Notes under the pieces: generated by a model | Database searches by the model: none | What the model saw: the letters and a program-made list of their open reading frames with translations, nothing else | Told to the model about the DNA's origin: nothing | Made by a program: the position numbers and the translations under genes | Shown: piece by piece, positions 44,583 through 54,397 of the stretch | Position numbering within the stretch: position 1 is the stretch's first letter | How the letters are laid out: the number at the start of each line of letters is the position of its first letter | Source of the DNA: Pseudohongiella sp. | GTDB lineage: Bacteria; Pseudomonadota; Gammaproteobacteria; Pseudomonadales; Pseudohongiellaceae | Length of the DNA stretch: 64,000 nucleotides | Reading direction: 5' to 3' | Assembly: GCF_011050365.1 (NCBI RefSeq) | Contig: NZ_DRFV01000016.1 | Location: forward strand, 171,549 to 235,548

Positions 44583-46855
44583 AGCATGCCACGAAAAAGC
44601 CTCTGCGCTCGGTTGGCACCCGCCCGGTGCGCCCCGATGGTATCGACAAGGTAACCGGTCGCGCCTTGTTCAGTGCCGACTTTAATCTGCCTGATGCGTT
44701 GCATGGTGCGGTGTTGCGCAGCCCTTTTGCTCACGCCCGTATTCTGAGTATTGATACCACCAGGGCGCTGGCGCTGGCGGGTGTCAAGGCGGTGGTAACG
44801 GCAAGTGATATGCCGGCGATACCCGACGACAAGGTGATGATCAACGCGCAACCACCTGACTTCCGCGATATGTCTGCCAATATCCTGGCGCGGGAGAAAG
44901 TACTGTATGAGGGCCACGCAATTGCCGCTGTTGCCGCAAAGGATGCAGAAACTGCCAATCGCGCCCTGCAATTGATCGATATTGAATACGAGGTGTTACC
45001 GCATGTTATTGATGTGCAGCAGGCGATGGAGCCGGGTGCGCCATTACTGCATGAGAACCTGATCACCAAGGGTATCAATCCCGCGCCTGTCCAGGCGTCA
45101 AATATCGCCAGTCGCCATGAGCAGGTGCACGGTGATGTCGAGCTCGGTTTTGCCCAGGCTGATATCATCTTGACTGAAGAGTTTACGACGCAGCCTGTGC
45201 ATCAAGGCTATATCGAACCACACGCGTGTCTGGCGCGGGTCGCCAGTGACGGGCAGACTGAAATCTGGTGCAGCAGTCAGGGCCAGTTCATGGTGCGGGC
45301 ATACTGTGCGCGGCTGCTTGACATGCCGTTGTCGCAGATTCGGGTGATGCCGCTGGAGATAGGTGGCGGTTTTGGTGGTAAAACCACGGTTTACCTTGAG
45401 CCGCTGGCGGTCTTGCTGTCACGTAAAAGTGGTTTGCCGGTAAAAATGCAGATGTCACGGGCTGACGTGTTCAGGGCCACCGGCCCGGCACCGGGCAGTT
45501 ATATCAGTATGAAAATCGGTGCCCGCAAAGACGGCACTCTGGTCGCCGCGCAGGGCATACTGTGTTACCAGGCAGGTGCCTTTGCCGGCTCACCAGTGCG
45601 TCTGGGCTGCATGACGGCGTTTGCGCCTTACGACATTGCCAATGTAAAACTGATCGGCTACGACATAGTCGTAAATCGTCCGAAAAGCGCCGCCTATCGC
45701 GCACCGGGCGCGCCCATGGCGTCATTCGCAGCAGAAAGTCTCATTGATATGCTGGCGCAGCGACTGGACATGGATCCGATCGACCTGCGCATCAGGAACG
45801 CGGCACGTGAGGGAACCAGGACCGCCTATGGCCCCAGCTTCAAGGAAATCGGATACCTGGAGACGCTGGAAGCCGCGCGCGCTCATCCCCACTATGCCGC
45901 ACCATTGGGCAAAAATCAGGGCCGGGGCGTGGCGTCAGGCTTCTGGTTCAATATCGGTGGGCAGTCCAGCGCGGCGCTGACCCTGAACGAGGATGGCACC
46001 GTTATGGTGGCCACTGGCAACCCTGATATTGGTGGCTCGCGCGCTTCCATGGCGTTGATGGCGGCAGAAGTGCTGCAGATTGATGTCAGCCAGGTACGTC
46101 CACAAATCGTCGATACCAGTTCGATTGCCTACTCGGACTTGACCGGCGGCAGCCGCGTCACATTTGCTGTGGGTATGGCCGTTATCCAGGCCGCGAGTGA
46201 CATGGTCGTTAAACTGCAGGAGCGCGCGGCAACGCTTTGGGACGTGTCCGTTGAGCATGTGCGCTGGCAGGATGGCTGCGCGGTTACCGATGTCGAAGGC
46301 AGGGAAGAGCGCCTGTCGCTGGCAGCACTGGCAGCACAGACGGCAAAAACGGGCGGCCCGATAGCGGCGCATGTCAGTCTTAACGCTCAGGGCGCGGGCC
46401 CTGGTTTTGGTACCCATATTTGTGATGTTGAGGTCGATCCGGATACCGGACGGGTCACCGTCCTGCGTTATACCGCGGTGCAGGATGTCGGTAAAGCTGT
46501 GCACCCATCCTATGTCGAAGGACAATTGCAGGGCGGCGCGGCGCAGGGTATCGGCTGGGCGCTGAATGAGGCTTACATGTATGACGAAAACGGCGCGCAG
46601 TTGAATCCCGGTTTTCTCGACTATCGGGTGCCGGTTGCTTCAGACCTGCCAATGATCGATACCGTGTTGGTGGAGGTCCCCAATCCCCGGCATCCCTTTG
46701 GCGTGCGCGGCGTGGGTGAAGTGCCCATCATTCCGCCACTGGGTGCAGTGGCCAACGCCGTATCGCGTGCCAGCGGCGTCCGGCACGTCGATTTACCCAT
46801 GTCGCCACCTGCCGTCCTGAAGGCGATACAAAGGGCCGCGCGCCGACGCCGCTAA
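44579..46855 (+). CDS. Molybdopterin-binding large subunit of a cytoplasmic xanthine oxidase-family enzyme
   Basis: A 758-residue catalytic subunit. Landmarks are GGGFGGKTTVYLEP, the active-site loop AYRAPGAPMASF, and the terminal catalytic Glu in VRGVGEVPIIPP. The loop lacks the AYxCSFR signature of true CO dehydrogenase, so carbon monoxide oxidation is unlikely even though the operon looks like cox. The substrate is probably an aromatic or N-heterocyclic compound. It overlaps the small-subunit gene by ATGA. A MarR regulator follows about 100 bp downstream. No maturation genes (XdhC-like) lie in the window. Confidence 0.88.
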   Translation: MKHATKKPLRSVGTRPVRPDGIDKVTGRALFSADFNLPDALHGAVLRSPFAHARILSIDTTRALALAGVKAVVTASDMPAIPDDKVMINAQPPDFRDMSANILAREKVLYEGHAIAAVAAKDAETANRALQLIDIEYEVLPHVIDVQQAMEPGAPLLHENLITKGINPAPVQASNIASRHEQVHGDVELGFAQADIILTEEFTTQPVHQGYIEPHACLARVASDGQTEIWCSSQGQFMVRAYCARLLDMPLSQIRVMPLEIGGGFGGKTTVYLEPLAVLLSRKSGLPVKMQMSRADVFRATGPAPGSYISMKIGARKDGTLVAAQGILCYQAGAFAGSPVRLGCMTAFAPYDIANVKLIGYDIVVNRPKSAAYRAPGAPMASFAAESLIDMLAQRLDMDPIDLRIRNAAREGTRTAYGPSFKEIGYLETLEAARAHPHYAAPLGKNQGRGVASGFWFNIGGQSSAALTLNEDGTVMVATGNPDIGGSRASMALMAAEVLQIDVSQVRPQIVDTSSIAYSDLTGGSRVTFAVGMAVIQAASDMVVKLQERAATLWDVSVEHVRWQDGCAVTDVEGREERLSLAALAAQTAKTGGPIAAHVSLNAQGAGPGFGTHICDVEVDPDTGRVTVLRYTAVQDVGKAVHPSYVEGQLQGGAAQGIGWALNEAYMYDENGAQLNPGFLDYRVPVASDLPMIDTVLVEVPNPRHPFGVRGVGEVPIIPPLGAVANAVSRASGVRHVDLPMSPPAVLKAIQRAARRRR

Positions 46856-46952
46856 CGGCACGCAGATTGGGTGTCCGGGTGCCGGGCCAATTAGCAGATT
46901 GACAACATTCGGTCAAAGTGACAGCATTCTTACATCCTAAATTAAACAGCGG

Positions 46953-47399
46953 GTGTCGGTCGTGCATTCTCCAAAGCGTAAACTTTTTCTGGATCTGGTG
47001 CGGGCCATTTTCCGGCTCAATGGTCTGTTGTTGGCAGACGGAGATCGGATGGCTGAAGGTGTGGGTCTCACCAGCGCGCGCTGGAAGGTGATTGGTATCG
47101 TGGCACTGACCAGCGCCGGCGTTACGGTACCGGGAATCGCTCGGGCACTGGGGCAGTCCCGGCAAGCGGTACAGCGTATTACTGACGTTATGCAGACCGA
47201 TGGGCTGGTGCGCTACGAAATCAACCCGCGGCACAAGCGCTCCTCTCTGGTACAGCTGACCGATCACGGTCAGCAGGTATACAACGAATTACGCTCGGTG
47301 CAGGATCCCTGGGCCATCGGCCATACTGAAGATACGTCGGTCGAGGAGCTGGAAAGCGCCCTGCGCATGATGCAGCGTCTCATCAACAGGATGGAGTAG
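46953..47399 (+). CDS. MarR-family transcriptional regulator
   Basis: A 148-residue winged-helix regulator. The HTH is in the segment VPGIARALGQSRQAVQRITDVM and the wing in NPRHKRSSLVQLTDHGQQVY, which is a typical MarR layout. MarR proteins often repress aromatic-degradation or transport genes and release DNA on ligand binding, so control of the adjacent molybdenum hydroxylase is plausible. The start is a GTG at 46953, or another at 46962; neither has a strong ribosome binding site. It ends two bases before the nnr start, so it may be the first gene of the following operon. Confidence 0.85.
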   Translation: MSVVHSPKRKLFLDLVRAIFRLNGLLLADGDRMAEGVGLTSARWKVIGIVALTSAGVTVPGIARALGQSRQAVQRITDVMQTDGLVRYEINPRHKRSSLVQLTDHGQQVYNELRSVQDPWAIGHTEDTSVEELESALRMMQRLINRME

Positions 47400-47401
47400 A
47401 C

Positions 47402-48985
47402 GTGAGTTTTCCTTTGTTTACCGCCGCTCAGGTGCGGGCCATTGACCAGCGGCTGATTGCTGCCGGCACCCCGGGCATAACACTGATGCAGCGGGCTGCA
47501 GAAGCCGGGTTAACAGTCTTGCGTCAACGCTGGCGCAAGGCCAGCGCTGTCATTGTGATTTGCGGCGTGGGCAACAATGGTGGCGATGGCCATGTGCTGG
47601 CAGGACTGATCCGGCAAACCGGCACTCCCGTGCATTTGCTGCAGATTGGCGACCCGGCCAGGTTTGGCGGTGATGCCAGGCGGGCGGCTGACAGCGCAGC
47701 CGCGCTTGGTGTCAAAGCCTTGCCTTACAGCGCACAGGACTTGTCGGCACTGATAGCGCAATACGCTGATGCCAATGCTGTCATTGTTGATGCCATGCTG
47801 GGCACGGGTTTTCACGGCGAACTGAGCGGGGATTTTGCTGATGCTACCGCACAGATTAACGCCAGCGGGCAGCCAGTGTTGGCGATGGATATTCCCAGCG
47901 GTCTGCATGCTGATACCGGCCATGTCAACGGGGCTGCGGTCAGGGCCAGCACCACCGTCACCTTCATCGCCCGTAAGCGTGGTCTGTATACCTCCAGTGG
48001 TCCGGACTATGCCGGAGACATTGTTTTTGATGATTGTGGCGCTGATCCTGCTGTGACCGATGCTGAGGCGCCGGGGGCAAGAACTGTTTCCGTGGACCTG
48101 CTCAACTCAGTGTTGCGGCCGCGTGCCAGATCTGCACACAAGGGGCACGCAGGCAGTGTTCTGGTGATCGGTGGCGATAGCGGGTTTGGTGGTGCCGCCA
48201 TGATGGCGGCAGAGGCCGCAGCGCGCAGCGGCGCCGGCACTGTCAGTCTGCTCACCCGGCCCGTCCATGTGCCGGCGATGTTGGCGAGACGACCCGAAAT
48301 CATGGTGTGTGGCCTGGACGCGTGGCAGGGCGATGCAGGTTTGCTGGCGAAACAGCTGGTAGAAAAAGCGACGGTATTGGTCATTGGCCCGGGGCTTGGG
48401 CAATCTGCCTGGTCCAGGCAGATGCTGCAAAACTGCATGATGTGGGGAGTGTTGCTAAACAAAGCCCTGGTGCTGGATGCCGATGCGCTGAATCTGGCCG
48501 CACAGGATGACCGGTTCTGGTCTGAATCGGCGACTGTGCAGCAGAGGAAAAACTGGATTATCACGCCGCACCCCGGAGAAGCCGCCAGGCTGCTGGCGAC
48601 GACCACCGGACAGGTGCAGGCAGATCGTTTTGCCGCCATCACCCAACTTCAGACCCGGACCGGGACTCAGTGTTTGCTGAAAGGGGCGGGTTCGTTGATG
48701 GCGTTCGCACCGGACGCGGATTCAAATAACGGTGACAGCAGTCAGGTGGATGTTTGCACTGAGGGCAATCCCGGTATGGCGTCAGGTGGCATGGGCGATA
48801 TCCTCACCGGTGTGATTGCGGCTTTGGTAGCGCAAGGCCTGTCGCCTGCCGACGCGCTGCGCTGTGGTGTCTGCGCTCACGGTGAGGCGGCGGATCAGGC
48901 CGTGAGCGCTGTTGGCGAGCGCGGTTTACTGGCCACTGATTTACTACCATGGTTGTCCAGGGTGTTGAATGTCAAAGGAAACTGA
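47402..48985 (+). CDS. nnr: Bifunctional NAD(P)H-hydrate epimerase / ADP-dependent NAD(P)H-hydrate dehydratase
   Basis: A 527-residue metabolite-repair enzyme. The N-terminal YjeF_N epimerase domain (about 1-215) has VGNNGGDGHVLAG and VDAMLGTGFHGELSG. The C-terminal carbohydrate-kinase-like dehydratase domain (about 225-520) has HKGHAGSVLVIGGDSGFGGA, here given by position near 245, and the GNPGMASGGMGDILTG catalytic loop near 455. Together they restore damaged NADHX and NADPHX. It starts with GTG, GGAG six bases before, and overlaps tsaE by 17 bp. The pairing with tsaE is conserved across Gammaproteobacteria. Confidence 0.93.
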   Translation: MSFPLFTAAQVRAIDQRLIAAGTPGITLMQRAAEAGLTVLRQRWRKASAVIVICGVGNNGGDGHVLAGLIRQTGTPVHLLQIGDPARFGGDARRAADSAAALGVKALPYSAQDLSALIAQYADANAVIVDAMLGTGFHGELSGDFADATAQINASGQPVLAMDIPSGLHADTGHVNGAAVRASTTVTFIARKRGLYTSSGPDYAGDIVFDDCGADPAVTDAEAPGARTVSVDLLNSVLRPRARSAHKGHAGSVLVIGGDSGFGGAAMMAAEAAARSGAGTVSLLTRPVHVPAMLARRPEIMVCGLDAWQGDAGLLAKQLVEKATVLVIGPGLGQSAWSRQMLQNCMMWGVLLNKALVLDADALNLAAQDDRFWSESATVQQRKNWIITPHPGEAARLLATTTGQVQADRFAAITQLQTRTGTQCLLKGAGSLMAFAPDADSNNGDSSQVDVCTEGNPGMASGGMGDILTGVIAALVAQGLSPADALRCGVCAHGEAADQAVSAVGERGLLATDLLPWLSRVLNVKGN

Positions 48986-49487
48986 ATCATTTTCGATTGC
49001 TCTGCCGGCGGATGCCGACACGCAGAATGTTGGCGCCTGTCTCGGCTGGTCGCTGGGCAGTCAGGGTGCCATTATCTACCTGTGCGGTGACCTGGGCGCG
49101 GGTAAAACAACACTGAGTCGCGGCCTGATTCGGGGTCTGGGTTATCAGGGCGCCGTCAAAAGTCCGACCTATACCTTGGTAGAACCTTACGAATATTTTG
49201 ACTTTCCCCTCTATCACTTTGATCTGTATAGACTAACGGACCCAGAGGAGGTAGAATTTCTCGGCGTTGATGAATATTTCGCGCCGCCTGCTGTCTGCCT
49301 GATTGAGTGGCCCAGCCGGGGGCGAGGTTTTCTGCCGGCGCCGGACCTGACACTCAGGCTGGAAATCGCAGGCAAGGGCCGCCGCCTGGTATGTGAAACA
49401 GGCAGCGCCACCGGCCATGAAATTGCAGATCGTTTACGGGTTGGGTTGCAAAATGCTGGACTACAGGACGTGGCACCAAAAGACTGA
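48969..49487 (+). CDS. tsaE: tRNA threonylcarbamoyladenosine biosynthesis ATPase TsaE
   Basis: A 172-residue ATPase that works with TsaB, TsaC and TsaD to make t6A37 in ANN-decoding tRNAs. Walker A is GDLGAGKTTLSRG; the family segment SPTYTLVEPYE and HFDLYRL follow. The ATG lies inside the 3' end of nnr, and amiB begins before its stop codon, so the three genes form a tightly packed run. Length is near the usual 150-170. Confidence 0.94.
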   Translation: MSKETESFSIALPADADTQNVGACLGWSLGSQGAIIYLCGDLGAGKTTLSRGLIRGLGYQGAVKSPTYTLVEPYEYFDFPLYHFDLYRLTDPEEVEFLGVDEYFAPPAVCLIEWPSRGRGFLPAPDLTLRLEIAGKGRRLVCETGSATGHEIADRLRVGLQNAGLQDVAPKD

Positions 49488-51039
49488 TATCGCGACCCTG
49501 ACACAGGCCGTCTGGCTGTGCCTGCTGTTTTGTGTTGCCTTGCTGCCAACATCCCTGACGTTTGCCGGCGATATCCGGGATCTGCGGGTATGGCGGTCGC
49601 CGGATTACACCCGTGTTGTCATTGATGTCGACAGCCATGTCGAATACAGCGTGTTTGTGCTGGAGAATCCGCATCGGGTGGTTATTGATGTCAGTGACTC
49701 CCGTATGTTTGCCGATATAGCTGAACTCGATCTGGCTGACAGTCCGGTCAAATCAGTGCGCAGTGCCGCGCGTAACCAAAGTGATACCCGCATTGTGCTG
49801 GACATGGACGGCGCGGTGAATCCGTCCAGTTTTACCTTGCCCCCCAGCGAAGAGTTCGGTGATCGCCTGGTGGTTGATCTTTATGACCTTGGGACCGAAC
49901 CTCCGGCCCGCCCGGCGGAAATGACTCCAACCAGTCCGGCCGGGCGGCAAACGATCGCGTCTGCCAGTCAGCGAAATATTGTTGTTGCCATAGACGCCGG
50001 CCATGGTGGTGATGATCCGGGCGCAATCGGTTATGACGGCCGCATCCGCGAGAAGGACGTCGCATTGGCAATATCACGGGCTGTTTATGAGCGGTTGCGT
50101 AATATTCCGGGTTACGAGCCGGTAATGATCCGCCAGGGGGACTATTACGTTCGCCTGCAACAAAGGCCGCAGCTGGCGCGACAGAATCGGGCCGATATTT
50201 TCCTGTCCATCCATGCTGACTCTTTCAGTACATCACGGGCGGAGGGGGTCACGGTTTATGCGTTGTCGCAGACCATTGCTGAAGATGAAAACATTCGTCG
50301 GGTCGCCGAAAAGGAAAACTCGGCAGATTTGCTGGGCGGAGTGTCGGGTGATACCAGTCTGAAGAATTTTGAAGATGATCTGGCGCTGACCCTGCTGGAC
50401 CTGTCCATGACCTGGAGCATTGAGCAAAGCGTGGCCGCCGGTTCCTACATTCTCAATTCCATGGGTACTGTCGCCAGGTTGCGTCGTGACGTGCCGCAAC
50501 AGGGCAATTTGTGGGTTCTGCGCTCGCCGGATATCCCGTCTCTGCTGATTGAAACCGGTTATCTGTCGAATCCAACTGAGGCGAAGCGACTGAATTCTGC
50601 TGATTATCAGCGGCGGCTGGCTGACGCGATTGTGCAAGGGGTGATGAATTACTTCTACGAACGTCCACCAGAAGGCACATTGGTGGCGTGGCAGAAAGCC
50701 AATAATCAGGGACCCGACCGGCAATATGTCGTACAAAGAGGGGACAGCCTGTCGTTGATTGCGCAACGTCACAACGTCAACATGTCGCAGCTTCGGGCCG
50801 CCAACAGTCTGCGCGGTGACATCGTGCAGCTTGGCCAGACCCTGACCATCCCCGGCGGCGGCCCGGTACCGGTGGTGTCAGCACCCCCGACAGTGTCAGA
50901 GCACACCATCAGCCGTGGCGAGACGCTGTCAGGTATCGCGCAGCAGTATCGAGTGAGTTTGTCGCGACTGCGCGAGGCAAACGACCTGCGCAATGATACA
51001 ATTCGCATCGGGCAGGTTTTGCTTATTCCTGCCTACTGA
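49453..51039 (+). CDS. amiB: N-acetylmuramoyl-L-alanine amidase AmiB-type with AMIN and two LysM domains
   Basis: A 528-residue periplasmic zinc amidase that splits septal peptidoglycan in cell separation. A signal segment ends near TFAGD. An AMIN domain (about 30-140) follows, then amidase_3 (about 175-400) with zinc ligands in DAGHGGDDPGA, the Glu of REKDVAL, FLSIHADSF and the catalytic Glu of LIETGYLSN. Two LysM repeats end the protein (each YxVxxGDSLSLIAQ or ISRGETLSGIAQ type). The ATG at 49453 lies within the end of tsaE; earlier in-frame ATGs at 49393 and 49417 would bury the signal peptide. Confidence 0.92.
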   Translation: MLDYRTWHQKTDIATLTQAVWLCLLFCVALLPTSLTFAGDIRDLRVWRSPDYTRVVIDVDSHVEYSVFVLENPHRVVIDVSDSRMFADIAELDLADSPVKSVRSAARNQSDTRIVLDMDGAVNPSSFTLPPSEEFGDRLVVDLYDLGTEPPARPAEMTPTSPAGRQTIASASQRNIVVAIDAGHGGDDPGAIGYDGRIREKDVALAISRAVYERLRNIPGYEPVMIRQGDYYVRLQQRPQLARQNRADIFLSIHADSFSTSRAEGVTVYALSQTIAEDENIRRVAEKENSADLLGGVSGDTSLKNFEDDLALTLLDLSMTWSIEQSVAAGSYILNSMGTVARLRRDVPQQGNLWVLRSPDIPSLLIETGYLSNPTEAKRLNSADYQRRLADAIVQGVMNYFYERPPEGTLVAWQKANNQGPDRQYVVQRGDSLSLIAQRHNVNMSQLRAANSLRGDIVQLGQTLTIPGGGPVPVVSAPPTVSEHTISRGETLSGIAQQYRVSLSRLREANDLRNDTIRIGQVLLIPAY

Positions 51040-51114
51040 CAGACCGGCGCGCCGGATCTGTGCACAGTTCAACTACGCGTCACGTACCGGTGCCTCAAGC
51101 GAACAGGTCTGCCC

Positions 51115-53019
51115 ATGAAAAGAATTGCATTGCTCAGTCAGCGTCTGGCGAACCAGATTGCTGCTGGCGAAGTCGTTGAACGGCCGGCGTCGGTGGTCAA
51201 GGAGTTGCTGGAGAACAGTGTTGATGCCGGGGCCGCGCGTATCGACGTGGAAATCGAGCAGGGTGGCAGCAAGCTGATCCGGATACGAGACGACGGCCAG
51301 GGTATCAATAAGGAAGACCTGGCGCTTGCCTTGAGTCGCCATGCCACCAGCAAGATTGCAGATCTCGATGATCTGGAGAATATTGCCAGTCTGGGTTTTC
51401 GCGGTGAAGCACTGGCCAGTATCAGCTCGGTGTCGCGTCTGCTGCTCGCCTCCCGTTCCGTTGATGCCACTGACAGTGGCGGCTGGCAGGTAGAAGCTGC
51501 CGGACAGGAGATGACGCCTACGCTCGCCCCGGCGGCACATCCGCAAGGCACGACGGTCGAGGTTCGTGACCTGTTTTTTAATACGCCAGCCCGCAAAAAA
51601 TTTCTGCGCACTGAGAACACGGAGTTCGGCCGGATTGATGAGGTTGTCAAACGCCTGGCACTGAGTCGTTTCGAGCTGGCATTTTCACTGCGCCACAATC
51701 AGCGTACCGTGCATCAGCTACAGGCCGCGCAGTCGATTCAGGAAAAGCAGCGACGTATCGGGTTGGTGTGTGGTCCCGCTTTTCTGGAACATGCTGTTTA
51801 TATTGATATCGAAGCATCCGGTTTGCGGTTGTGGGGCTGGGTGTGCCTGCCAACGTTTTCGCGCAGCCAGCCTGATCTTCAGTACTTCTACGTCAATGGC
51901 CGGGTGATTCGCGACAAGCTGGTGTCGCATGCGGTGAAGCAGGCCTATCGCGACGTGCTGTTCCATGGGCGGCATCCGGCATTTGTGCTTTATCTGGAGT
52001 TACAGCCGGCGCTGGTAGACGTCAATGTGCATCCGACCAAGCATGAAGTGCGCTTTCGCGATCAGCGCCTGGTGCACGATTTTCTGTTTCGTTCTCTGCA
52101 TAAGGCGCTGGCGGATGTGCGGCCGGCGGATCACATGGAAACGCCGGCAGCGGCGGTTGAGTCATCAATTGCCAGCCCGGATGGTGCGGGTTCGCCTGTG
52201 CAGCAGGTGCCACTGGGCCTGCGCCTCGATGAGAGCACAGGCGAGCTGTATGCTCCCCCTGATGTCCCCTCATCTTTCGCGGGTAGTGGGAGTGCGGCCG
52301 GCAGGGGTTATGCTGGTGCCAATATTGCCACAACCGGCGCTGATCGCGGCGGCTGGCGCCAGGCGGCGACGCCGGGTGCCGGCAGCCTGGCCGATCAGTC
52401 AGCGTTATATCAGCGTCTTAGTGAGGATGCGGAAGTCCCGCCGCTGGGCTATGCCCTGGCGCAGCTCCACGGTGTCTATATACTGGCGCAAAATCAGCAC
52501 GGTCTCATTGTCGTCGACATGCACGCCGCGCATGAGCGCATTACTTATGAGCACATGAAAAGTGCCAGCGACAGTCAAAGCATCAAGGCGCAACCTCTGC
52601 TGGTACCGATCTCAATCGCAGTCAGTCAGGCCGAAGCCGAATGTGCCGAGGCGCAGGCAAATGAGCTGGCCACACTGGGTTTTGAAATTGCGCGTGTCGC
52701 CGATGAGTCGGTCATTGTGCGGCAGGTGCCGAGCATTCTGGCGCGGGCTGACATTGAGCAGCTGGTGCGCGATGTATTGGCTGATGTCCGGGAGCATGGC
52801 CGTAGCGAGCGTATCAGTGCATATCGGGATGAGTTGCTATCGACCATGGCCTGTCATGGGTCGGTGCGCGCCAATCGACAACTGAGTGTCGCCGAGATGA
52901 ATGCCTTGCTGCGTGACATGGAACGCACCGAGCGCAGCGGCCAGTGCAATCACGGGCGGCCTACCTGGGTGTATCAAAGCATGTCTGACCTGGACAAACT
53001 TTTCCTTCGCGGGCAGTAA
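51115..53019 (+). CDS. mutL: DNA mismatch repair protein MutL
   Basis: A 634-residue mismatch repair ATPase. GHKL motifs are clear: [24 protein letters not shown]. The C-terminal domain has [12 protein letters not shown], which fits the DxHA(X)2E(X)4E metal motif of endonuclease-type MutL with Met in place of Gln, and CNHGRPTW near the end, matching the C-terminal zinc motif. This suggests nicking by MutL itself, as in pseudomonads, rather than through MutH. A linker (about 345-440) rich in Gly and Ala separates the halves. It follows amiB by 75 bp in the conserved order. Confidence 0.95.
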   Translation: MKRIALLSQRLANQIAAGEVVERPASVVKELLENSVDAGAARIDVEIEQGGSKLIRIRDDGQGINKEDLALALSRHATSKIADLDDLENIASLGFRGEALASISSVSRLLLASRSVDATDSGGWQVEAAGQEMTPTLAPAAHPQGTTVEVRDLFFNTPARKKFLRTENTEFGRIDEVVKRLALSRFELAFSLRHNQRTVHQLQAAQSIQEKQRRIGLVCGPAFLEHAVYIDIEASGLRLWGWVCLPTFSRSQPDLQYFYVNGRVIRDKLVSHAVKQAYRDVLFHGRHPAFVLYLELQPALVDVNVHPTKHEVRFRDQRLVHDFLFRSLHKALADVRPADHMETPAAAVESSIASPDGAGSPVQQVPLGLRLDESTGELYAPPDVPSSFAGSGSAAGRGYAGANIATTGADRGGWRQAATPGAGSLADQSALYQRLSEDAEVPPLGYALAQLHGVYILAQNQHGLIVVDMHAAHERITYEHMKSASDSQSIKAQPLLVPISIAVSQAEAECAEAQANELATLGFEIARVADESVIVRQVPSILARADIEQLVRDVLADVREHGRSERISAYRDELLSTMACHGSVRANRQLSVAEMNALLRDMERTERSGQCNHGRPTWVYQSMSDLDKLFLRGQ

Positions 53020-53057
53020 CAGGCCGTGCGCAGACACCGGAAAACGAGGCAAAAGGC

Positions 53058-54005
53058 ATGGATCTGATCGCGCAAAAGTGTCCGGCAATTTGCCTGATGG
53101 GTCCCACTGCATCTGGTAAAACAGCGCTGGCCATTGACATAGTGCAGCGCTTTCCCTTTGCCATCATTAATGTCGACTCGGCGCAGATATACCGCGGCAT
53201 GGATATTGGTACCGGCAAGCCGGATGCCGAGACCCTGCGTCTGGCGCCGCACCGGCTGATTGATTTCCTGGACCCGTCAGAGTCGTATTCAGCGGCCCGG
53301 TTCCGCAGCGATGTCATCCGGGAAATGGCCGATATTCGCCATCAAGGCCGCATACCGTTGTTGGTGGGTGGCACCATGCTTTATTTTAAGGCTTTGCGCG
53401 ATGGCCTGGCCGTGTTGCCCGGCGCCGATCCTGCTGTTCGCGCACAGATCAGCGCGATGGCACAACAGGAGGGCTGGTCCGCTGTGCATGCCCGTCTGGC
53501 TGATGTCGACAGTGTCGCAGCGCAGCGTATCCATCCCAACGATCCGCAGCGATTGCAGCGCGCTCTTGAAGTATTTATGGTCACGGGCCGGTCAATGACA
53601 GATCTGCAAGCCCGGAACCAAGTCCCTGACAACTTGTCAGAAGACCTGATGTTTGTGTCAATCCAGCCGGCAGAGCGCAGCGTACTACATACAAAGATCG
53701 AGCGAAGATTCCGGCAGATGATCGACGTCGGGCTGGTCGAAGAGGTACGGCGGCTGCACCAGCGAGGCGACCTGCATACCGGGTTGCCATCAGTCAGAAG
53801 CGTTGGATACCGGCAGGTTTGGCAGTATCTGGACGGTGAAATCAGCTTTGATGCCATGGTGGAAAGAGGTATCATTGCCACACGACAGCTGGCTAAACGG
53901 CAGGTGACCTGGCTAAGAAGCTGGGATAAATTGCACAATTTCGACAGCGAAAGTCCGGAAACCATGGCTAAGGTCTTGAAATTGATCCACTCGGCCTCCA
54001 TATAG
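53058..54005 (+). CDS. miaA: tRNA dimethylallyltransferase MiaA
   Basis: A 315-residue enzyme that puts a dimethylallyl group on A37 of tRNAs reading UNN codons. The P-loop is [11 protein letters not shown], followed by [18 protein letters not shown] and the [15 protein letters not shown] segment. The [12 protein letters not shown] segment near the end is typical. AAAAGGC precedes the ATG, 38 bp after mutL. Placement before hfq is the standard arrangement. Confidence 0.95.
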   Translation: MDLIAQKCPAICLMGPTASGKTALAIDIVQRFPFAIINVDSAQIYRGMDIGTGKPDAETLRLAPHRLIDFLDPSESYSAARFRSDVIREMADIRHQGRIPLLVGGTMLYFKALRDGLAVLPGADPAVRAQISAMAQQEGWSAVHARLADVDSVAAQRIHPNDPQRLQRALEVFMVTGRSMTDLQARNQVPDNLSEDLMFVSIQPAERSVLHTKIERRFRQMIDVGLVEEVRRLHQRGDLHTGLPSVRSVGYRQVWQYLDGEISFDAMVERGIIATRQLAKRQVTWLRSWDKLHNFDSESPETMAKVLKLIHSASI

Positions 54006-54108
54006 ACGCTATAGTCAGAGTGGCGAGGCGTTTGGTTAGAACGTTGCTGGACGGATCCATATTGCTTTTTAACGTTTTTTTAGCTGAATTTTTTTAAGGA
54101 GAATATCA

Positions 54109-54384
54109 ATGTCAAAAGGGCACTCCCTACAAGACCCTTTCCTGAATGTGCTGCGTAAGGAGCGTATTCCGGTTTCCATCTATCTGGTCAGCGGTATCAA
54201 ACTGCAGGGACAGATAGAGTCTTTCGACCAGTTTGTCATTCTGCTGAAAAACGCAGTTAACCAGATGGTTTACAAGCACGCAATTTCCACTGTTGTTCCG
54301 GCACGTACGGTGAAAATACCGACCACGAACGGCGGTGAATTCACTCACGAAGACGACGAGTCTGCACCAGGTAATATGGCCTGA
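54109..54384 (+). CDS. hfq: RNA chaperone Hfq
   Basis: A 91-residue Sm-like protein that forms a hexamer and pairs small RNAs with their targets. Sm1 ([20 protein letters not shown]) and Sm2 ([13 protein letters not shown]) are intact. The C-terminal tail is short and acidic. AAGGAGA lies six bases before the ATG. About 100 AT-rich bases separate it from miaA, enough for its own promoter. Its presence means an Hfq-dependent small RNA of the OxyS kind could work in this organism. Confidence 0.97.
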   Translation: MSKGHSLQDPFLNVLRKERIPVSIYLVSGIKLQGQIESFDQFVILLKNAVNQMVYKHAISTVVPARTVKIPTTNGGEFTHEDDESAPGNMA

Positions 54385-54397
54385 ATCGAGGGCATGA

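Noticed and set aside
43222-46855. Naming the operon coxMSL (carbon monoxide dehydrogenase)
   Set aside because: The AYxCSFR active-site loop is missing, so gene symbols were left empty.
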